Below are positions 1 through 8,298 of a stretch of 64,000 bases of DNA, piece by piece. Position 1 is the first letter of the stretch. Each line of letters begins with the position of its first letter. This DNA is from Rhodalgimonas zhirmunskyi (GTDB taxonomy: Bacteria > Pseudomonadota > Alphaproteobacteria > Rhodobacterales > Rhodobacteraceae). The position numbers and the translations under genes are program-made. The stretch covers positions 1 through 64,000 of the forward strand of contig JANFFA010000006.1 in the NCBI GenBank assembly GCA_030848925.1. The letters run 5' to 3'. Below the pieces are notes generated by a model. The model made no database searches. It was not told where the DNA came from and saw only the letters and a program-made list of their open reading frames with translations.

Positions 1-116
1 AAGTCACCGAAATACTTGGTGATCGCCGCCGTCAGCGTCGTCTTGCCGTGGTCAACGTGACCAACGGTGCCGATGTTAACGTGCGGTTTGTTACGTTCAA
101 ACTTTTCCTTAGCCAT
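1..116 (-). CDS. tuf: Elongation factor Tu, N-terminal part (runs off window)
   Basis: Only the first 38 codons lie in the window, read leftward from an ATG at 114-116. The protein starts [17 protein letters not shown] and includes the G1/P-loop GHVDHGKT, which is diagnostic for EF-Tu, the GTPase that brings aminoacyl-tRNA to the ribosome. No strong Shine-Dalgarno is visible upstream (AGGGG lies about 13 nt away). The 152 bases before the next gene contain no tRNA that I can recognise. Identity is certain from the P-loop context; the rest of the gene is outside the window. Confidence 0.97.
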   Translation of the reverse strand, partial: MAKEKFERNKPHVNIGTVGHVDHGKTTLTAAITKYFGD

Positions 117-268
117 ACGTCTGGCGCCCCTATTCTGAGGCCCCTGGATCAACTGGCGATCAAAGCGCGGGGCCGGGTTTCACTACCGCGGGCCATGTAT
201 TGCGTTAAGAGGAAGAAATCAAGGCTCTCTTCGCGGGAATTCGCCCCGCGAGATATGTGACCGGTTTC

Positions 269-820
269 TCAGGTTTTGTCCTTGAACCAACCCTGAGTGT
301 GCATCTCGCGGCGGAGCCAGTTCTGGATCTCTTTTACGCCGTTGCGCACAAGGCCCTGCATCTGCTGTTCGGGGGATTGCGTATAGCCCGAGCCGAGCAG
401 CGTGTGACCGCCAAAGGTTTCGAGAACGGTGATCTGTTTGACCTCTTCGTTCAGCTTTTTGCCGGTTTCATCATCCCAGACCGTGACGTTGAAAATAAGG
501 ATCGATTTCGGGCTGGCCACCACGGGAATGCCCGGTTGTGCCAGCACATAGCCATCAAGCGAGATGCCGAAGTGATAAAGCTTGTCGCCCTCGTAGCGGC
601 CAAACCGCTCGTCGACGGCGTTTTTCATCAGCTTGATGAATTGGTCCTTGTCGGCTTCGCGTGAAAGCGGGCCCTTGGTCAGGTTGGGAGCGACGACAAT
701 GTTATGCCCGAGCGAGAAGTTCCCGAGGTCGACCGGCGCCTTGTCGAGATCGTTTGCGTTGGTGCACGCGCCAAGCGCAAACAGCGACAGGCCAAGGCCC
801 AAGAACATCCTGCGGATCAT
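269..820 (-). CDS. Predicted outer-membrane or periplasmic lipoprotein
   Basis: A 183-residue protein with a short lipoprotein signal. Two arginines (MIRRM) precede a hydrophobic stretch and the lipobox LGAC, so Cys19 would be lipidated. The mature part has no named domain that I recognise. It contains a stretch predicted to be beta-rich around residues 80-150 and ends in a charged tail (REMHTQGWFKDKT). It diverges from the cytochrome P450 gene, leaving 119 bases for both promoters. The function is unknown; lipoprotein status is inferred from the signal alone. Confidence 0.8.
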   Translation of the reverse strand: MIRRMFLGLGLSLFALGACTNANDLDKAPVDLGNFSLGHNIVVAPNLTKGPLSREADKDQFIKLMKNAVDERFGRYEGDKLYHFGISLDGYVLAQPGIPVVASPKSILIFNVTVWDDETGKKLNEEVKQITVLETFGGHTLLGSGYTQSPEQQMQGLVRNGVKEIQNWLRREMHTQGWFKDKT

Positions 821-939
821 TATACCCCCCGGGGTTTTGCAAGTTTGCGCAACGGGATACCGCAGCCGATGATGCGGCGCAATCTTTCATGGTCGCGCGG
901 GGTGCCTATATTCAATGGAAGGGATGGGAGGGCTTGCCG

Positions 940-2316
940 ATGACGACCACCGAAACCGACGCATTGCCAGTTGAGGCGCTTCCAGTGCATGTGCCGCTGG
1001 TGACAGAGCCGCTGGGATTGATGGGCAGCCTTGCGGCGGCGCGGCGCAACCTGCTTGAGATCCTGCCCGATCTGGCGGTGCGTCAGCCGATGGTGTCGGG
1101 GCGGACAGGCATACGCTGGCACATGGTGATGGAGCCTGCGGCGATCCGGCGCATGCTGCTGGAAAATATCGACAATTATCCGAAGTCGGTGACCACCAAG
1201 AACCTGCTGAAACCGGCGATCGGGGACTCTTTGTTCATCGCAGAGGGCGCACATTGGCGCTGGCAGAGACGGGCGGCGGCGCCGGCTTTCTCGCATCGCA
1301 ACGTCAGTGCGCTTGGACCGGTGATGGGCATGGCGGCACAGAACAGCCTCGACAGGGTCGAAGCGGCGGGAAAGCGGGCTGTCGACTACTACGAGGAGAT
1401 GGTGCGCGCGACCTTCGAAGTTATTGGAAACGTGACCTTTTCGGAGGGGGCGCAGTTCGATCCCGAGCAGGTGCACAGTGCCATCGACGATTATATCGCG
1501 GCGGCGGGGAAGGTCTCGATTCTCGATATGCTGGGAGTGCCCGGATGGGTGCCGCGTCCGGGGCGGCTGCTGTCGAAACGCGCTGTGGGCGAGATGAAGG
1601 CGCTGGCGGATCAGTCCGTCGAGGCGCGCAAGGCCACGGGGCCAGGGATGCCGCCCGATCTTTTGGACCTGTTGCTTGAGGGGGAAGATCCTGAAACAAA
1701 ACGAAAAATGAATACGGCAGAGTTGCGTGACAACCTGCTGACCTTCATCGTTGCGGGACATGAGACGACGGCGCTGACGCTGTCTTGGGCGCTTTATCTT
1801 TGTGCCTTTGATCAAGGGGTTCAGGACCGGGCGCGAGAGGAGGCACAGGCCGTTTTGCAAGGTCGCGTGGCCGAGGCCAAAGACTTGGATTCGCTGCCTT
1901 TTATTCGCATGATCGTAGATGAGACCCTGCGGCTTTATCCGCCTGCGGGAATCCTGTCTCGCACGGCGCGGGAGGCGGACGAGTTGGGCGGGCGCGAAAT
2001 TCGGCCCGGCGATACCGTGATGATCCCGATTTATGCGCTGCATCGTAACCGTCTTTTGTGGGATGATCCGGATGCGTTCAGGCCGGAAAGATTCAAGGAT
2101 CGCAAAGAGATAGAGCGTTATGCCTACCTGCCGTTCGGGGACGGGCCACGGATTTGCATCGGGGTCAGTTTCGCGGTGCAGGAGGCGGTGATCATCCTTG
2201 CGACGCTGCTGTCGAAGCGGCGGTTTTCGCTGCTGCCGGGGAAGGCGCCCAAGCCGGTGATGATCCTGACCTTGCGCCCCGAAGGCGGGGTCTGGCTGAC
2301 CTCGGAACCGGCATAG
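940..2316 (+). CDS. Cytochrome P450 monooxygenase
   Basis: A 458-residue P450, the usual size for a soluble bacterial enzyme. Visible motifs are the I-helix oxygen-binding AGHETT (about residue 272), the K-helix DETLR (about 327), and the haem loop FGDGPRICIG with the thiolate ligand Cys406. No N-terminal anchor or fused reductase is present, so it needs separate ferredoxin and reductase partners, none of which is adjacent. The ATG at 940 is preceded by GGGAGGG at a good distance; the reading frame is open further upstream, but that extension crosses the promoter region shared with the lipoprotein. The substrate cannot be read from the sequence. Confidence 0.93.
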   Translation: MTTTETDALPVEALPVHVPLVTEPLGLMGSLAAARRNLLEILPDLAVRQPMVSGRTGIRWHMVMEPAAIRRMLLENIDNYPKSVTTKNLLKPAIGDSLFIAEGAHWRWQRRAAAPAFSHRNVSALGPVMGMAAQNSLDRVEAAGKRAVDYYEEMVRATFEVIGNVTFSEGAQFDPEQVHSAIDDYIAAAGKVSILDMLGVPGWVPRPGRLLSKRAVGEMKALADQSVEARKATGPGMPPDLLDLLLEGEDPETKRKMNTAELRDNLLTFIVAGHETTALTLSWALYLCAFDQGVQDRAREEAQAVLQGRVAEAKDLDSLPFIRMIVDETLRLYPPAGILSRTAREADELGGREIRPGDTVMIPIYALHRNRLLWDDPDAFRPERFKDRKEIERYAYLPFGDGPRICIGVSFAVQEAVIILATLLSKRRFSLLPGKAPKPVMILTLRPEGGVWLTSEPA

Positions 2317-2394
2317 GTTAACGCGGAAAAACGCCGAAAACGGGCGTCTGCAAAGTGTATGCACTCCGCCTGCAATCCGTCGGGCACGGAATTC
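2316..2394 (+). repeat. Dispersed intergenic repeat, copy A
   Basis: The first of three related blocks (also 20318-20395 and 63487-63562). It begins with GGTTAAC and, after a spacer of conserved length, contains CGGGCGTCTGCAAAG, then GTATGC, CCGCCTGCA and GTCGGGCA. It starts at the P450 stop region and lies in the gap before the dienelactone hydrolase gene. It has no terminator-like end. The similarity was found by eye and clearly exceeds chance between copies A and C. Confidence 0.75.
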
Positions 2395-2526
2395 AGCGCG
2401 GGGTGTTGCGTGAAAGCGTAAAGGCGGCGCGCGCGGCTTGAAGCAAACGTGAAGACCCGGGCGGGCGCGAATCCTGCTACGCTGTCCTAAACCTCAGCAT
2501 GAGGACGGCAACCGGGAGAACGACAG

Positions 2527-3414
2527 ATGGCACGACTGACGGCGAAAGATTTCGCTCCGGAGCTTCTGGAGCTTTATGACCACTACGCGCATGGCATGAT
2601 CACCAAGCGGCAGTTCCTTGACCGGGCCGGGCGGTTCGCCGTGGCCGGGATGACCGCGCCCGCGATACTGGCGGCGATGAAGCCGGATTACGCGTTGGCC
2701 GAGCAGGTCAAGTTCACCGATCCCGACATCGTGCCGGAATACATCACATATCCATCCCCCGATGGGCACGGCGAGGTGCGCGGATACCTTGTGAAACCCG
2801 CAGGTGCCACGGGTTCGGTGCCCGGCGTCGTGGTTGTGCATGAGAACCGTGGGCTGAACCCCTATATCGAAGACGTGGCGCGGCGGGTGGCCAAAGCGGG
2901 GTTTGTGGCGCTGGCGCCCGATGGGCTTTCGTCGGTCGGGGGCTATCCGGGAAATGACGACGAGGGGCGCACGCTTCAGAAGACGGTCGATCCGGTGAAG
3001 CTGATGAATGATTTCTTTGCCGCCGTGGATTGGCTGAAGGCGGCGGAGTTCACGACCGACAAGCTGGGCATCACCGGGTTCTGTTATGGTGGGGGCGTGG
3101 CCAATGCGGCGGCGGTCGCCTTCGAGGATCTGGGCGCGGCGGTGCCGTTTTATGGCCGCCAGCCCGCCGCCGAAGATGTGCCCCGGATCAAGGCGCCGGT
3201 GTTGCTGCATTACGCGGGGCTGGACGAGCGTGTGAACGCGGGCTGGCCCGACTACAAGGCGGCGCTGGAGGCGGCCGGGACGACATATGAGGCCTATGTC
3301 TATGAGGGTGTGAACCACGGGTTCCACAATGACAGCACGCCCCGTTATGACGAGGCAGCGGCGGAACTGGCTTGGCAGCGCACGATTGCGTGGTTTGAAA
3401 AATACCTGACGTGA
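2527..3414 (+). CDS. Dienelactone hydrolase family protein, YghX-like
   Basis: A 295-residue alpha/beta hydrolase of the dienelactone hydrolase family. The nucleophile elbow is GFCYGGG with Cys186 as predicted nucleophile; the acid is expected in GLDERVN and the histidine in NHGFHND. An N-terminal stretch of about 60 residues, TKRQFLDRAGRFAVAGMTAP, resembles a Tat-type signal but has KR instead of RR, so export is uncertain. Overall it matches the E. coli YghX type as I recall it, including the block GLNPYIEDVARRVAKAG. It is monocistronic as far as visible, preceded by an intergenic repeat. The substrate is unknown. Confidence 0.9.
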   Translation: MARLTAKDFAPELLELYDHYAHGMITKRQFLDRAGRFAVAGMTAPAILAAMKPDYALAEQVKFTDPDIVPEYITYPSPDGHGEVRGYLVKPAGATGSVPGVVVVHENRGLNPYIEDVARRVAKAGFVALAPDGLSSVGGYPGNDDEGRTLQKTVDPVKLMNDFFAAVDWLKAAEFTTDKLGITGFCYGGGVANAAAVAFEDLGAAVPFYGRQPAAEDVPRIKAPVLLHYAGLDERVNAGWPDYKAALEAAGTTYEAYVYEGVNHGFHNDSTPRYDEAAAELAWQRTIAWFEKYLT

Positions 3415-3420
3415 GGGGGG

Positions 3421-3858
3421 CTATTTCGTCGGACCGGCGAAGACGTGCGTGATCCGCCCCTCGGAAAGGACAACGGTCGCTTGAACGGAACAGCCGCCCT
3501 TGAGCCAGCCAAGAAGGCGCGGTTGAGGGCGGCAGAAGACCAAGCCCCGGTCCATTCTGTATCTGGTCGAGCCAGCGCCGAAAAATGCGCCACTGGCCGT
3601 GGCGGTTTTGCGGTGAGTCCAGCCACCTTTTTCGAACCAGTCGATGATCTCGCCCTCGTGGCAGGGCAGGCCGTGCAGGGCGGCGCCGCCGCTTTGAGAG
3701 CGCAGGCCGAGGTATCGGTCGCCATCGCCAAGCATCGCGGAGAAGCCGTCGAGGGCGGCTTGGCACTCTGTCGCCTCATCGGCCTGAGATGGGGCCGCAA
3801 GGCCGAGGCCGAGCGCGGCGATGAGTGGCAAAAGAGGGGCGGGGCCGAAGCTGGTCAT
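3421..3858 (-). CDS. Small secreted hypothetical protein
   Basis: A 145-residue protein with a classical signal peptide (hydrophobic core LLPLIAALGLGLAAP, likely cleavage after SQA). Four cysteines remain in the mature part (TECQAA, LPCHEG, LVFCRP, GGCSVQ), suggesting two disulfides in the periplasm. I recognise no family. It is transcribed convergently with the dienelactone hydrolase gene (6 bases between stops) and lies downstream of parC in the same direction with a 52-base gap. Confidence 0.75.
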   Translation of the reverse strand: MTSFGPAPLLPLIAALGLGLAAPSQADEATECQAALDGFSAMLGDGDRYLGLRSQSGGAALHGLPCHEGEIIDWFEKGGWTHRKTATASGAFFGAGSTRYRMDRGLVFCRPQPRLLGWLKGGCSVQATVVLSEGRITHVFAGPTK

Positions 3859-3910
3859 GCGCCATCCCTAGCAGAAGGACGGGACTGGTGCCGCAGTTTT
3901 CGTGCCGTCC

Positions 3911-6376
3911 TTAGCTGAACTTGTAGTCCTTGGGGAAACCGTAGGGCGGGCGCTTGCCGACACCGGCGCGTTTGCCGAGCCATTCGGTGAGGTCGGGTTC
4001 ATGGCGGGTTTTGCCGCCGCCCATTTCCCAGCTGAGCCCGTCGGCCCATGCAAAAGTGGTCAGGTCAGAAAGACCACCATCGAGTTCAAGCGCGCCTTGG
4101 CGGCCGCGGGCGGTGTTGTATTTCTGAAGACGCACGCCCTTGCCGCGGGCCATTTCGGGCAGTTCGTCTTGTGGGAAGACGAGGAATTTGCCGTTTTGCG
4201 AACAGATTGCAACGTGATCGCCCGTCACCGGCTTGGCGATCAAAGCGACGGTGTCCTTGACGTTGAGCACCTGCTTGCCCGAGCGGGTCTGAGCCACCAC
4301 GTCATCTTCGGGCACGATGAAGCCGTTGCCCTCGGCAGAGGCGACGATCAGCTTCTGACCCGGGCGGTGGATGAAGAGCGCGACGATCTCGGCCTCGTTC
4401 GGGAGGTCGACCATCAGGCGCAGCGGTTCGCCCATGCCGCGCCCGCCGGGTAGGGTTGCGGCCTGAATGGTGTAGAAGCGGCCATTAGAGCCGAACACCA
4501 GCAACCTGTCGGTGGTTTCGGCGTGGAAGACGAAGCGGCCTTCGTCGCCGTCTTTGTATTTCAGCTCGCGGGTCAGGTCGATATGGCCGGACATGGCGCG
4601 AATCCAGCCCATTTTCGAGCAGACCACGGTGATCGGCTCACGCTCGATCATGGCTTCGAGCGGGACTTCTTCGGCTTCGACGGCTTCGGCAAACTGGGTG
4701 CGGCGGGCCCCGATTTCGTGGTTCTTGCCGAAGGTCTTGCGCACTTCTTTAAGCTGATCCGCGATGCGATCCCATTGCAGGTCTTCGGCTTCGAGCAGGT
4801 CTTCGAGGTCGGCGCGCTCTTCCATCAGGGCGTCGCGTTCTTTGACCAGCGCTTCCTCTTCCAGGCGGCGCAAGCTGCGCAGGCGCATGTTGAGGATGGC
4901 TTCGGCCTGCACGTCGGATAGGCCGTTTTCGCGGCCCGCGTAGCTTTGCGGGATGGCGCGGGTGCCGTCATCGGATTCGATCAGCACGCCGGTGGCCTGC
5001 GCCTCTTCGTCGATGATGAGGGTGAGCGAGGAGACATCAACGCCGGTGAGTGGCGAGCGGTAATCGCTTTCATCGGTGGCGCGGGGGATGGTGTCCTGAT
5101 GCGGGCGCGACCAGTCTTCGTACATCAGGGCCGCTTTCGGATCGTCGTCGTAGCGGATGATGTCGATCACGCGGTCGAGGTTCAGAAAGGCGGTGATCAG
5201 GCCCGAGAGCACCTCGAGCCGGTTGTCGATCTTGGCCATCCGGTGCCGCGAGCGGCGGATCAGCACCTCGCGCCGGAAATCGAGGAAGGCGCGCAGGACT
5301 TCCTTCATCGAGCAGACCTTGGGCGTGACCCCGTCGATCAGCACGTTCATGTTGAGCGAGAAGCGCAGTTCCAGATCGGAATTGCGGAACATCATGTTCA
5401 TCAGAACGTCCGGATCGACGTTCTTGGAGCGCGGTTCAAGGATCAGGCGGATGTCGTCGGCGGATTCGTCGCGCACATCGGCGAGGATCGGAATTTTCTT
5501 GAGCTGGATCAGCTCGGCGATCTTTTCGATCAGCTTAGATTTCTGAACCTGATAGGGGATTTCGGTGATGACCACCTGCCACTGACCACGGCCGAGGTCT
5601 TCGATCTCCCACTTGGCGCGCAGGCGGAAGGCGCCGCGCCCGGTGCGATAGGCCTGTGCGATGCTTTCGCGTGGCTCGACAATGACGCCGCCGGTGGGGA
5701 AATCCGGGCCGGGAACGTAGTCGAGCAGCTTGTCGTCGGAGGCATTGGGGAACTTGATCAGGTGCAGGCAGGCGCCGATCAGCTCGTCGATGTTATGCGG
5801 CGGGATGTTCGTCGCCATGCCGACGGCGATGCCCGATGCGCCATTGGCCAAAAGATGCGGGAATTGCGCGGGAAGGACGACGGGCTCTTCCAGACGGCCA
5901 TCGTAGTTGGGGCGAAAATCGACGGCGTTTTCCGAGAGACCTTCGAGCATGGCCTCGGCGAAGACGGTCATCCGTGCCTCGGTATAGCGCGAGGCCGCCG
6001 GGTTATCGCCGTCGATGTTGCCGAAGTTACCCTGGCCATCGACCAGCGGATAGCGGACGGCGAAATCCTGCGCCAGGCGGGCCATCGCGTCATAGATCGC
6101 GGCGTCGCCGTGGGGGTGAAAATCGCCCATCGTGTCGCCGGAAATCTTGGCCGACTTTAGGAAGCCGCCCCCCGAGTTGAGGCGCAGGCGGCTCATCGCG
6201 TAGAGGATCCGGCGGTGCACCGGCTTCAAACCGTCGCGTGCGTCGGGCAGGGCGCGGTTCATGATGGTCGAGAGCGCGTAGGTCAGGTAGCGATCGCCGA
6301 TTGCACGGCGCAGCGGTTCGGAGACCTGCTGGCCGCCGTCATCGCCGGTATCCGAATCGTCGATCAGATCGCTCAT
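3911..6376 (-). CDS. parC: DNA topoisomerase IV subunit A
   Basis: Subunit A of the type IIA topoisomerase that decatenates daughter chromosomes, working with ParE. The 821-residue protein has the winged-helix breakage domain with active-site Tyr131 in ASRYTEARM, a long helical arm, and C-terminal beta-propeller repeats. The quinolone-pocket segment reads HPHGDAAIYDAM, so the serine usual in E. coli ParC is Ala92 and the glutamate is Asp96. I chose the ATG at 6376 (MSDLIDDSD); ATG codons at 6397 and 6469 are in frame upstream but add residues unlike the family, and no upstream site is strong. A fitting gyrase GyrA C-terminal signature was not seen, which favours ParC. Confidence 0.93.
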   Translation of the reverse strand: MSDLIDDSDTGDDGGQQVSEPLRRAIGDRYLTYALSTIMNRALPDARDGLKPVHRRILYAMSRLRLNSGGGFLKSAKISGDTMGDFHPHGDAAIYDAMARLAQDFAVRYPLVDGQGNFGNIDGDNPAASRYTEARMTVFAEAMLEGLSENAVDFRPNYDGRLEEPVVLPAQFPHLLANGASGIAVGMATNIPPHNIDELIGACLHLIKFPNASDDKLLDYVPGPDFPTGGVIVEPRESIAQAYRTGRGAFRLRAKWEIEDLGRGQWQVVITEIPYQVQKSKLIEKIAELIQLKKIPILADVRDESADDIRLILEPRSKNVDPDVLMNMMFRNSDLELRFSLNMNVLIDGVTPKVCSMKEVLRAFLDFRREVLIRRSRHRMAKIDNRLEVLSGLITAFLNLDRVIDIIRYDDDPKAALMYEDWSRPHQDTIPRATDESDYRSPLTGVDVSSLTLIIDEEAQATGVLIESDDGTRAIPQSYAGRENGLSDVQAEAILNMRLRSLRRLEEEALVKERDALMEERADLEDLLEAEDLQWDRIADQLKEVRKTFGKNHEIGARRTQFAEAVEAEEVPLEAMIEREPITVVCSKMGWIRAMSGHIDLTRELKYKDGDEGRFVFHAETTDRLLVFGSNGRFYTIQAATLPGGRGMGEPLRLMVDLPNEAEIVALFIHRPGQKLIVASAEGNGFIVPEDDVVAQTRSGKQVLNVKDTVALIAKPVTGDHVAICSQNGKFLVFPQDELPEMARGKGVRLQKYNTARGRQGALELDGGLSDLTTFAWADGLSWEMGGGKTRHEPDLTEWLGKRAGVGKRPPYGFPKDYKFS

Positions 6377-6723
6377 GCCTGTGGCGTTTCTCTTCATCTG
6401 CCGGGGCTGTACCGCTCTTGGCGCTTGTGATGCTGCGCCCCTGACAATGCGGCGGTCCCCGGGCCGCATGCCAGCTTTGACGCCCTTCTTTGCATGACCG
6501 GGCGGTGTTTGCCAAGAGGGACAAGGGGTGCTTGATGCGGCGGCGGTGCATCGGGGAGAGGCAGTGAGGGCACCGGACTGTGCGCGCTTGCGACAAGTTT
6601 GTGACAGGGGGGAGAATTAATCAGGAATTCCCGACTGTGAGATGAAACGAATCAGGTATAGGCTGCGTTCAAGTGAAGTGAACGCGGTTCGGTGGCCGCG
6701 AAAGTTCCGGGGGATTAGTTGGT

Positions 6724-7383
6724 ATGTGGCGCCTTATCGTGGTGACGTTTGCATTTTTGGGATGGTCGTTCTGGTATCTGAGCGGCGGGTCGGACTACGT
6801 GCCGCATGAAGGATCCCTGCAATATGCTGCCAAGGTTGAAGAGACCCGGCTGAACCAACAGAACGCTCTTGCTGCGGCGCGCGATCAGGTTGCGCGCCCG
6901 GATGCCGGGGCGACCAAGATCAGCCCAAAACTTCTGGCTGGAATTGACCAGAGCGCGACTGTGACGCTGGCTTCGGCCTCGGCGACCGCGCCTATGACGG
7001 ATAGCGCCAAGCGCCAGACGCTGACCCTGAACGCGGATCGTGCGGTGCAGGGCGCGGGTGTCATGACGGTATCCGCCGACCCCGAAAAGATCGCCCTGCT
7101 GGTGGCTGCGGCCGAGGTGGGCATGCAGAACCCCGCAGCGACGGCGCATGTGCAAAAGGTGCGCGCCAAATCCAGCGATGGGCGTGACGTGCGCAAGGTG
7201 CGCTCGAACCGGGTGAACCTGCGTCAGGGGCCGGGCACGGATTATGGCGTGGCGGGCAAGCTGGGCCGGGGTGACCTTGTCGAAGTGATCGCGGACAATG
7301 GCGATGGCTGGGTCAAGCTGAAGGTCGAAGATAGCGGCGAGATCGCATGGGTTGCGGATTTCCTGCTGGCACCGGCGGACTGA
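6724..7383 (+). CDS. Membrane-anchored SH3-domain protein
   Basis: A 219-residue protein with one N-terminal membrane segment (about residues 3-20), a variable Ala/Thr-rich linker, and a C-terminal bacterial SH3 domain from about 155 to 215. The core motif is VNLRQGPGTDYGVAGKLGRG, followed by DGWVKLKV and EIAWVADFLL. Such domains usually bind cell wall or act as periplasmic interaction modules. It stands alone between parC (divergent, about 350 bases) and an SDR gene 84 bases downstream. The specific role is unknown. Confidence 0.85.
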   Translation: MWRLIVVTFAFLGWSFWYLSGGSDYVPHEGSLQYAAKVEETRLNQQNALAAARDQVARPDAGATKISPKLLAGIDQSATVTLASASATAPMTDSAKRQTLTLNADRAVQGAGVMTVSADPEKIALLVAAAEVGMQNPAATAHVQKVRAKSSDGRDVRKVRSNRVNLRQGPGTDYGVAGKLGRGDLVEVIADNGDGWVKLKVEDSGEIAWVADFLLAPAD

Positions 7384-7467
7384 GCGCGCAGTTTCGGCTG
7401 CTGTGCCGGACACTTGCCCCGAGAGGCAGAGTAGCCTAGCCCTGCTGAAAACGGCAGGGCGGGCAAA

Positions 7468-8298
7468 ATGACGAAATCCATTCTTATTACCGGGTGTTCC
7501 TCGGGTATCGGCTATGACGCCGCGCATGGTTTGGCCAAGCGCGGCTGGCGTGTTTTCGCGGGTGTCCGGCGCGCCGAGGATGCCGCAAGGCTGGCTTCGG
7601 AAGGGTTGGAGGCCGTGATGATCGAGATGGCCGATGAGGCCAGCATCACAGCGGCGCTGGCGGAGGTTCTGGAAAAGACCGGTGGCACGCTGGATGCGCT
7701 TTACAACAACGCGGCCTATGCGATGCCCGGCGCGGTCGAAGATATTCCGACACAAGCCCTGCGCGAAATTTTCGAGGCGAACCTGTTCGGGCTGCACGAA
7801 CTGACCCGGCAGGTGATCCCGGTGATGCGGGCCCAAGGGCATGGGCGGATCGTGAACTGCTCGTCGGTTCTGGGGCTGGTGCCGATGCCGTGGCGGGGGC
7901 CTTACGTCGCCACGAAGTTCGCGCTTGAGGGGCTGACCGATGTGTTGCGCATCGAGATGCGCGATACGCCCATTCACATCAGCCTGATCGAGCCGGGGCC
8001 GATCACGTCGAAGATCCGCGCGAATTCGATCCCGCCGTTTGAGAAATGGGTGGATTGGGAAAACTCTCCGCGCCGCGCGCAATACGAGGGCAGCCTGTTG
8101 AAGCGCCTCTATGCCGAGAAAGAGGGCAAGGATTTCTTTGAAATGGCGCCCGATGCGGTGACCAGAAAGCTGATCCATGCGCTGGAAAGCCCACGCCCGA
8201 AGCCGCGGTATTATGTGACCGGGGCGACGTATTTGATGGGCGCGCTGCGCCGGCTGTGGCCGACGCGGGCGATGGATTGGTTGATCGCCAAGGGCTAG
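7468..8298 (+). CDS. Short-chain dehydrogenase/reductase (SDR family)
   Basis: A 276-residue classical SDR. The Rossmann glycine motif TGCSSGIG is at residues 8-15, NNA (structural) near 88, the catalytic Ser in NCSSVLG near 132, and the YVATK active-site pair near 146-150. Members of this subgroup reduce or oxidise a range of carbonyls; the substrate is not evident. The stop codon shares the bases CTAG with the stop of the convergent polA gene (8295-8298), so there is no room for a terminator between them. Confidence 0.92.
   Translation: MTKSILITGCSSGIGYDAAHGLAKRGWRVFAGVRRAEDAARLASEGLEAVMIEMADEASITAALAEVLEKTGGTLDALYNNAAYAMPGAVEDIPTQALREIFEANLFGLHELTRQVIPVMRAQGHGRIVNCSSVLGLVPMPWRGPYVATKFALEGLTDVLRIEMRDTPIHISLIEPGPITSKIRANSIPPFEKWVDWENSPRRAQYEGSLLKRLYAEKEGKDFFEMAPDAVTRKLIHALESPRPKPRYYVTGATYLMGALRRLWPTRAMDWLIAKG

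Noticed and set aside
117-268. tRNA gene next to tuf
   Set aside because: No cloverleaf, T-loop GTTCGAATC or acceptor pairing could be found.
820-2364. 514-codon open frame opposite the P450 gene
   Set aside because: Arg/His-rich shadow of a GC-rich gene; the plus strand has all P450 motifs.
3875-3912. Stem AAGGACGG/CCGTCCTT at the parC stop as a terminator
   Set aside because: The loop is 22 bases, the T run is lacking and the stem includes the parC stop codon.
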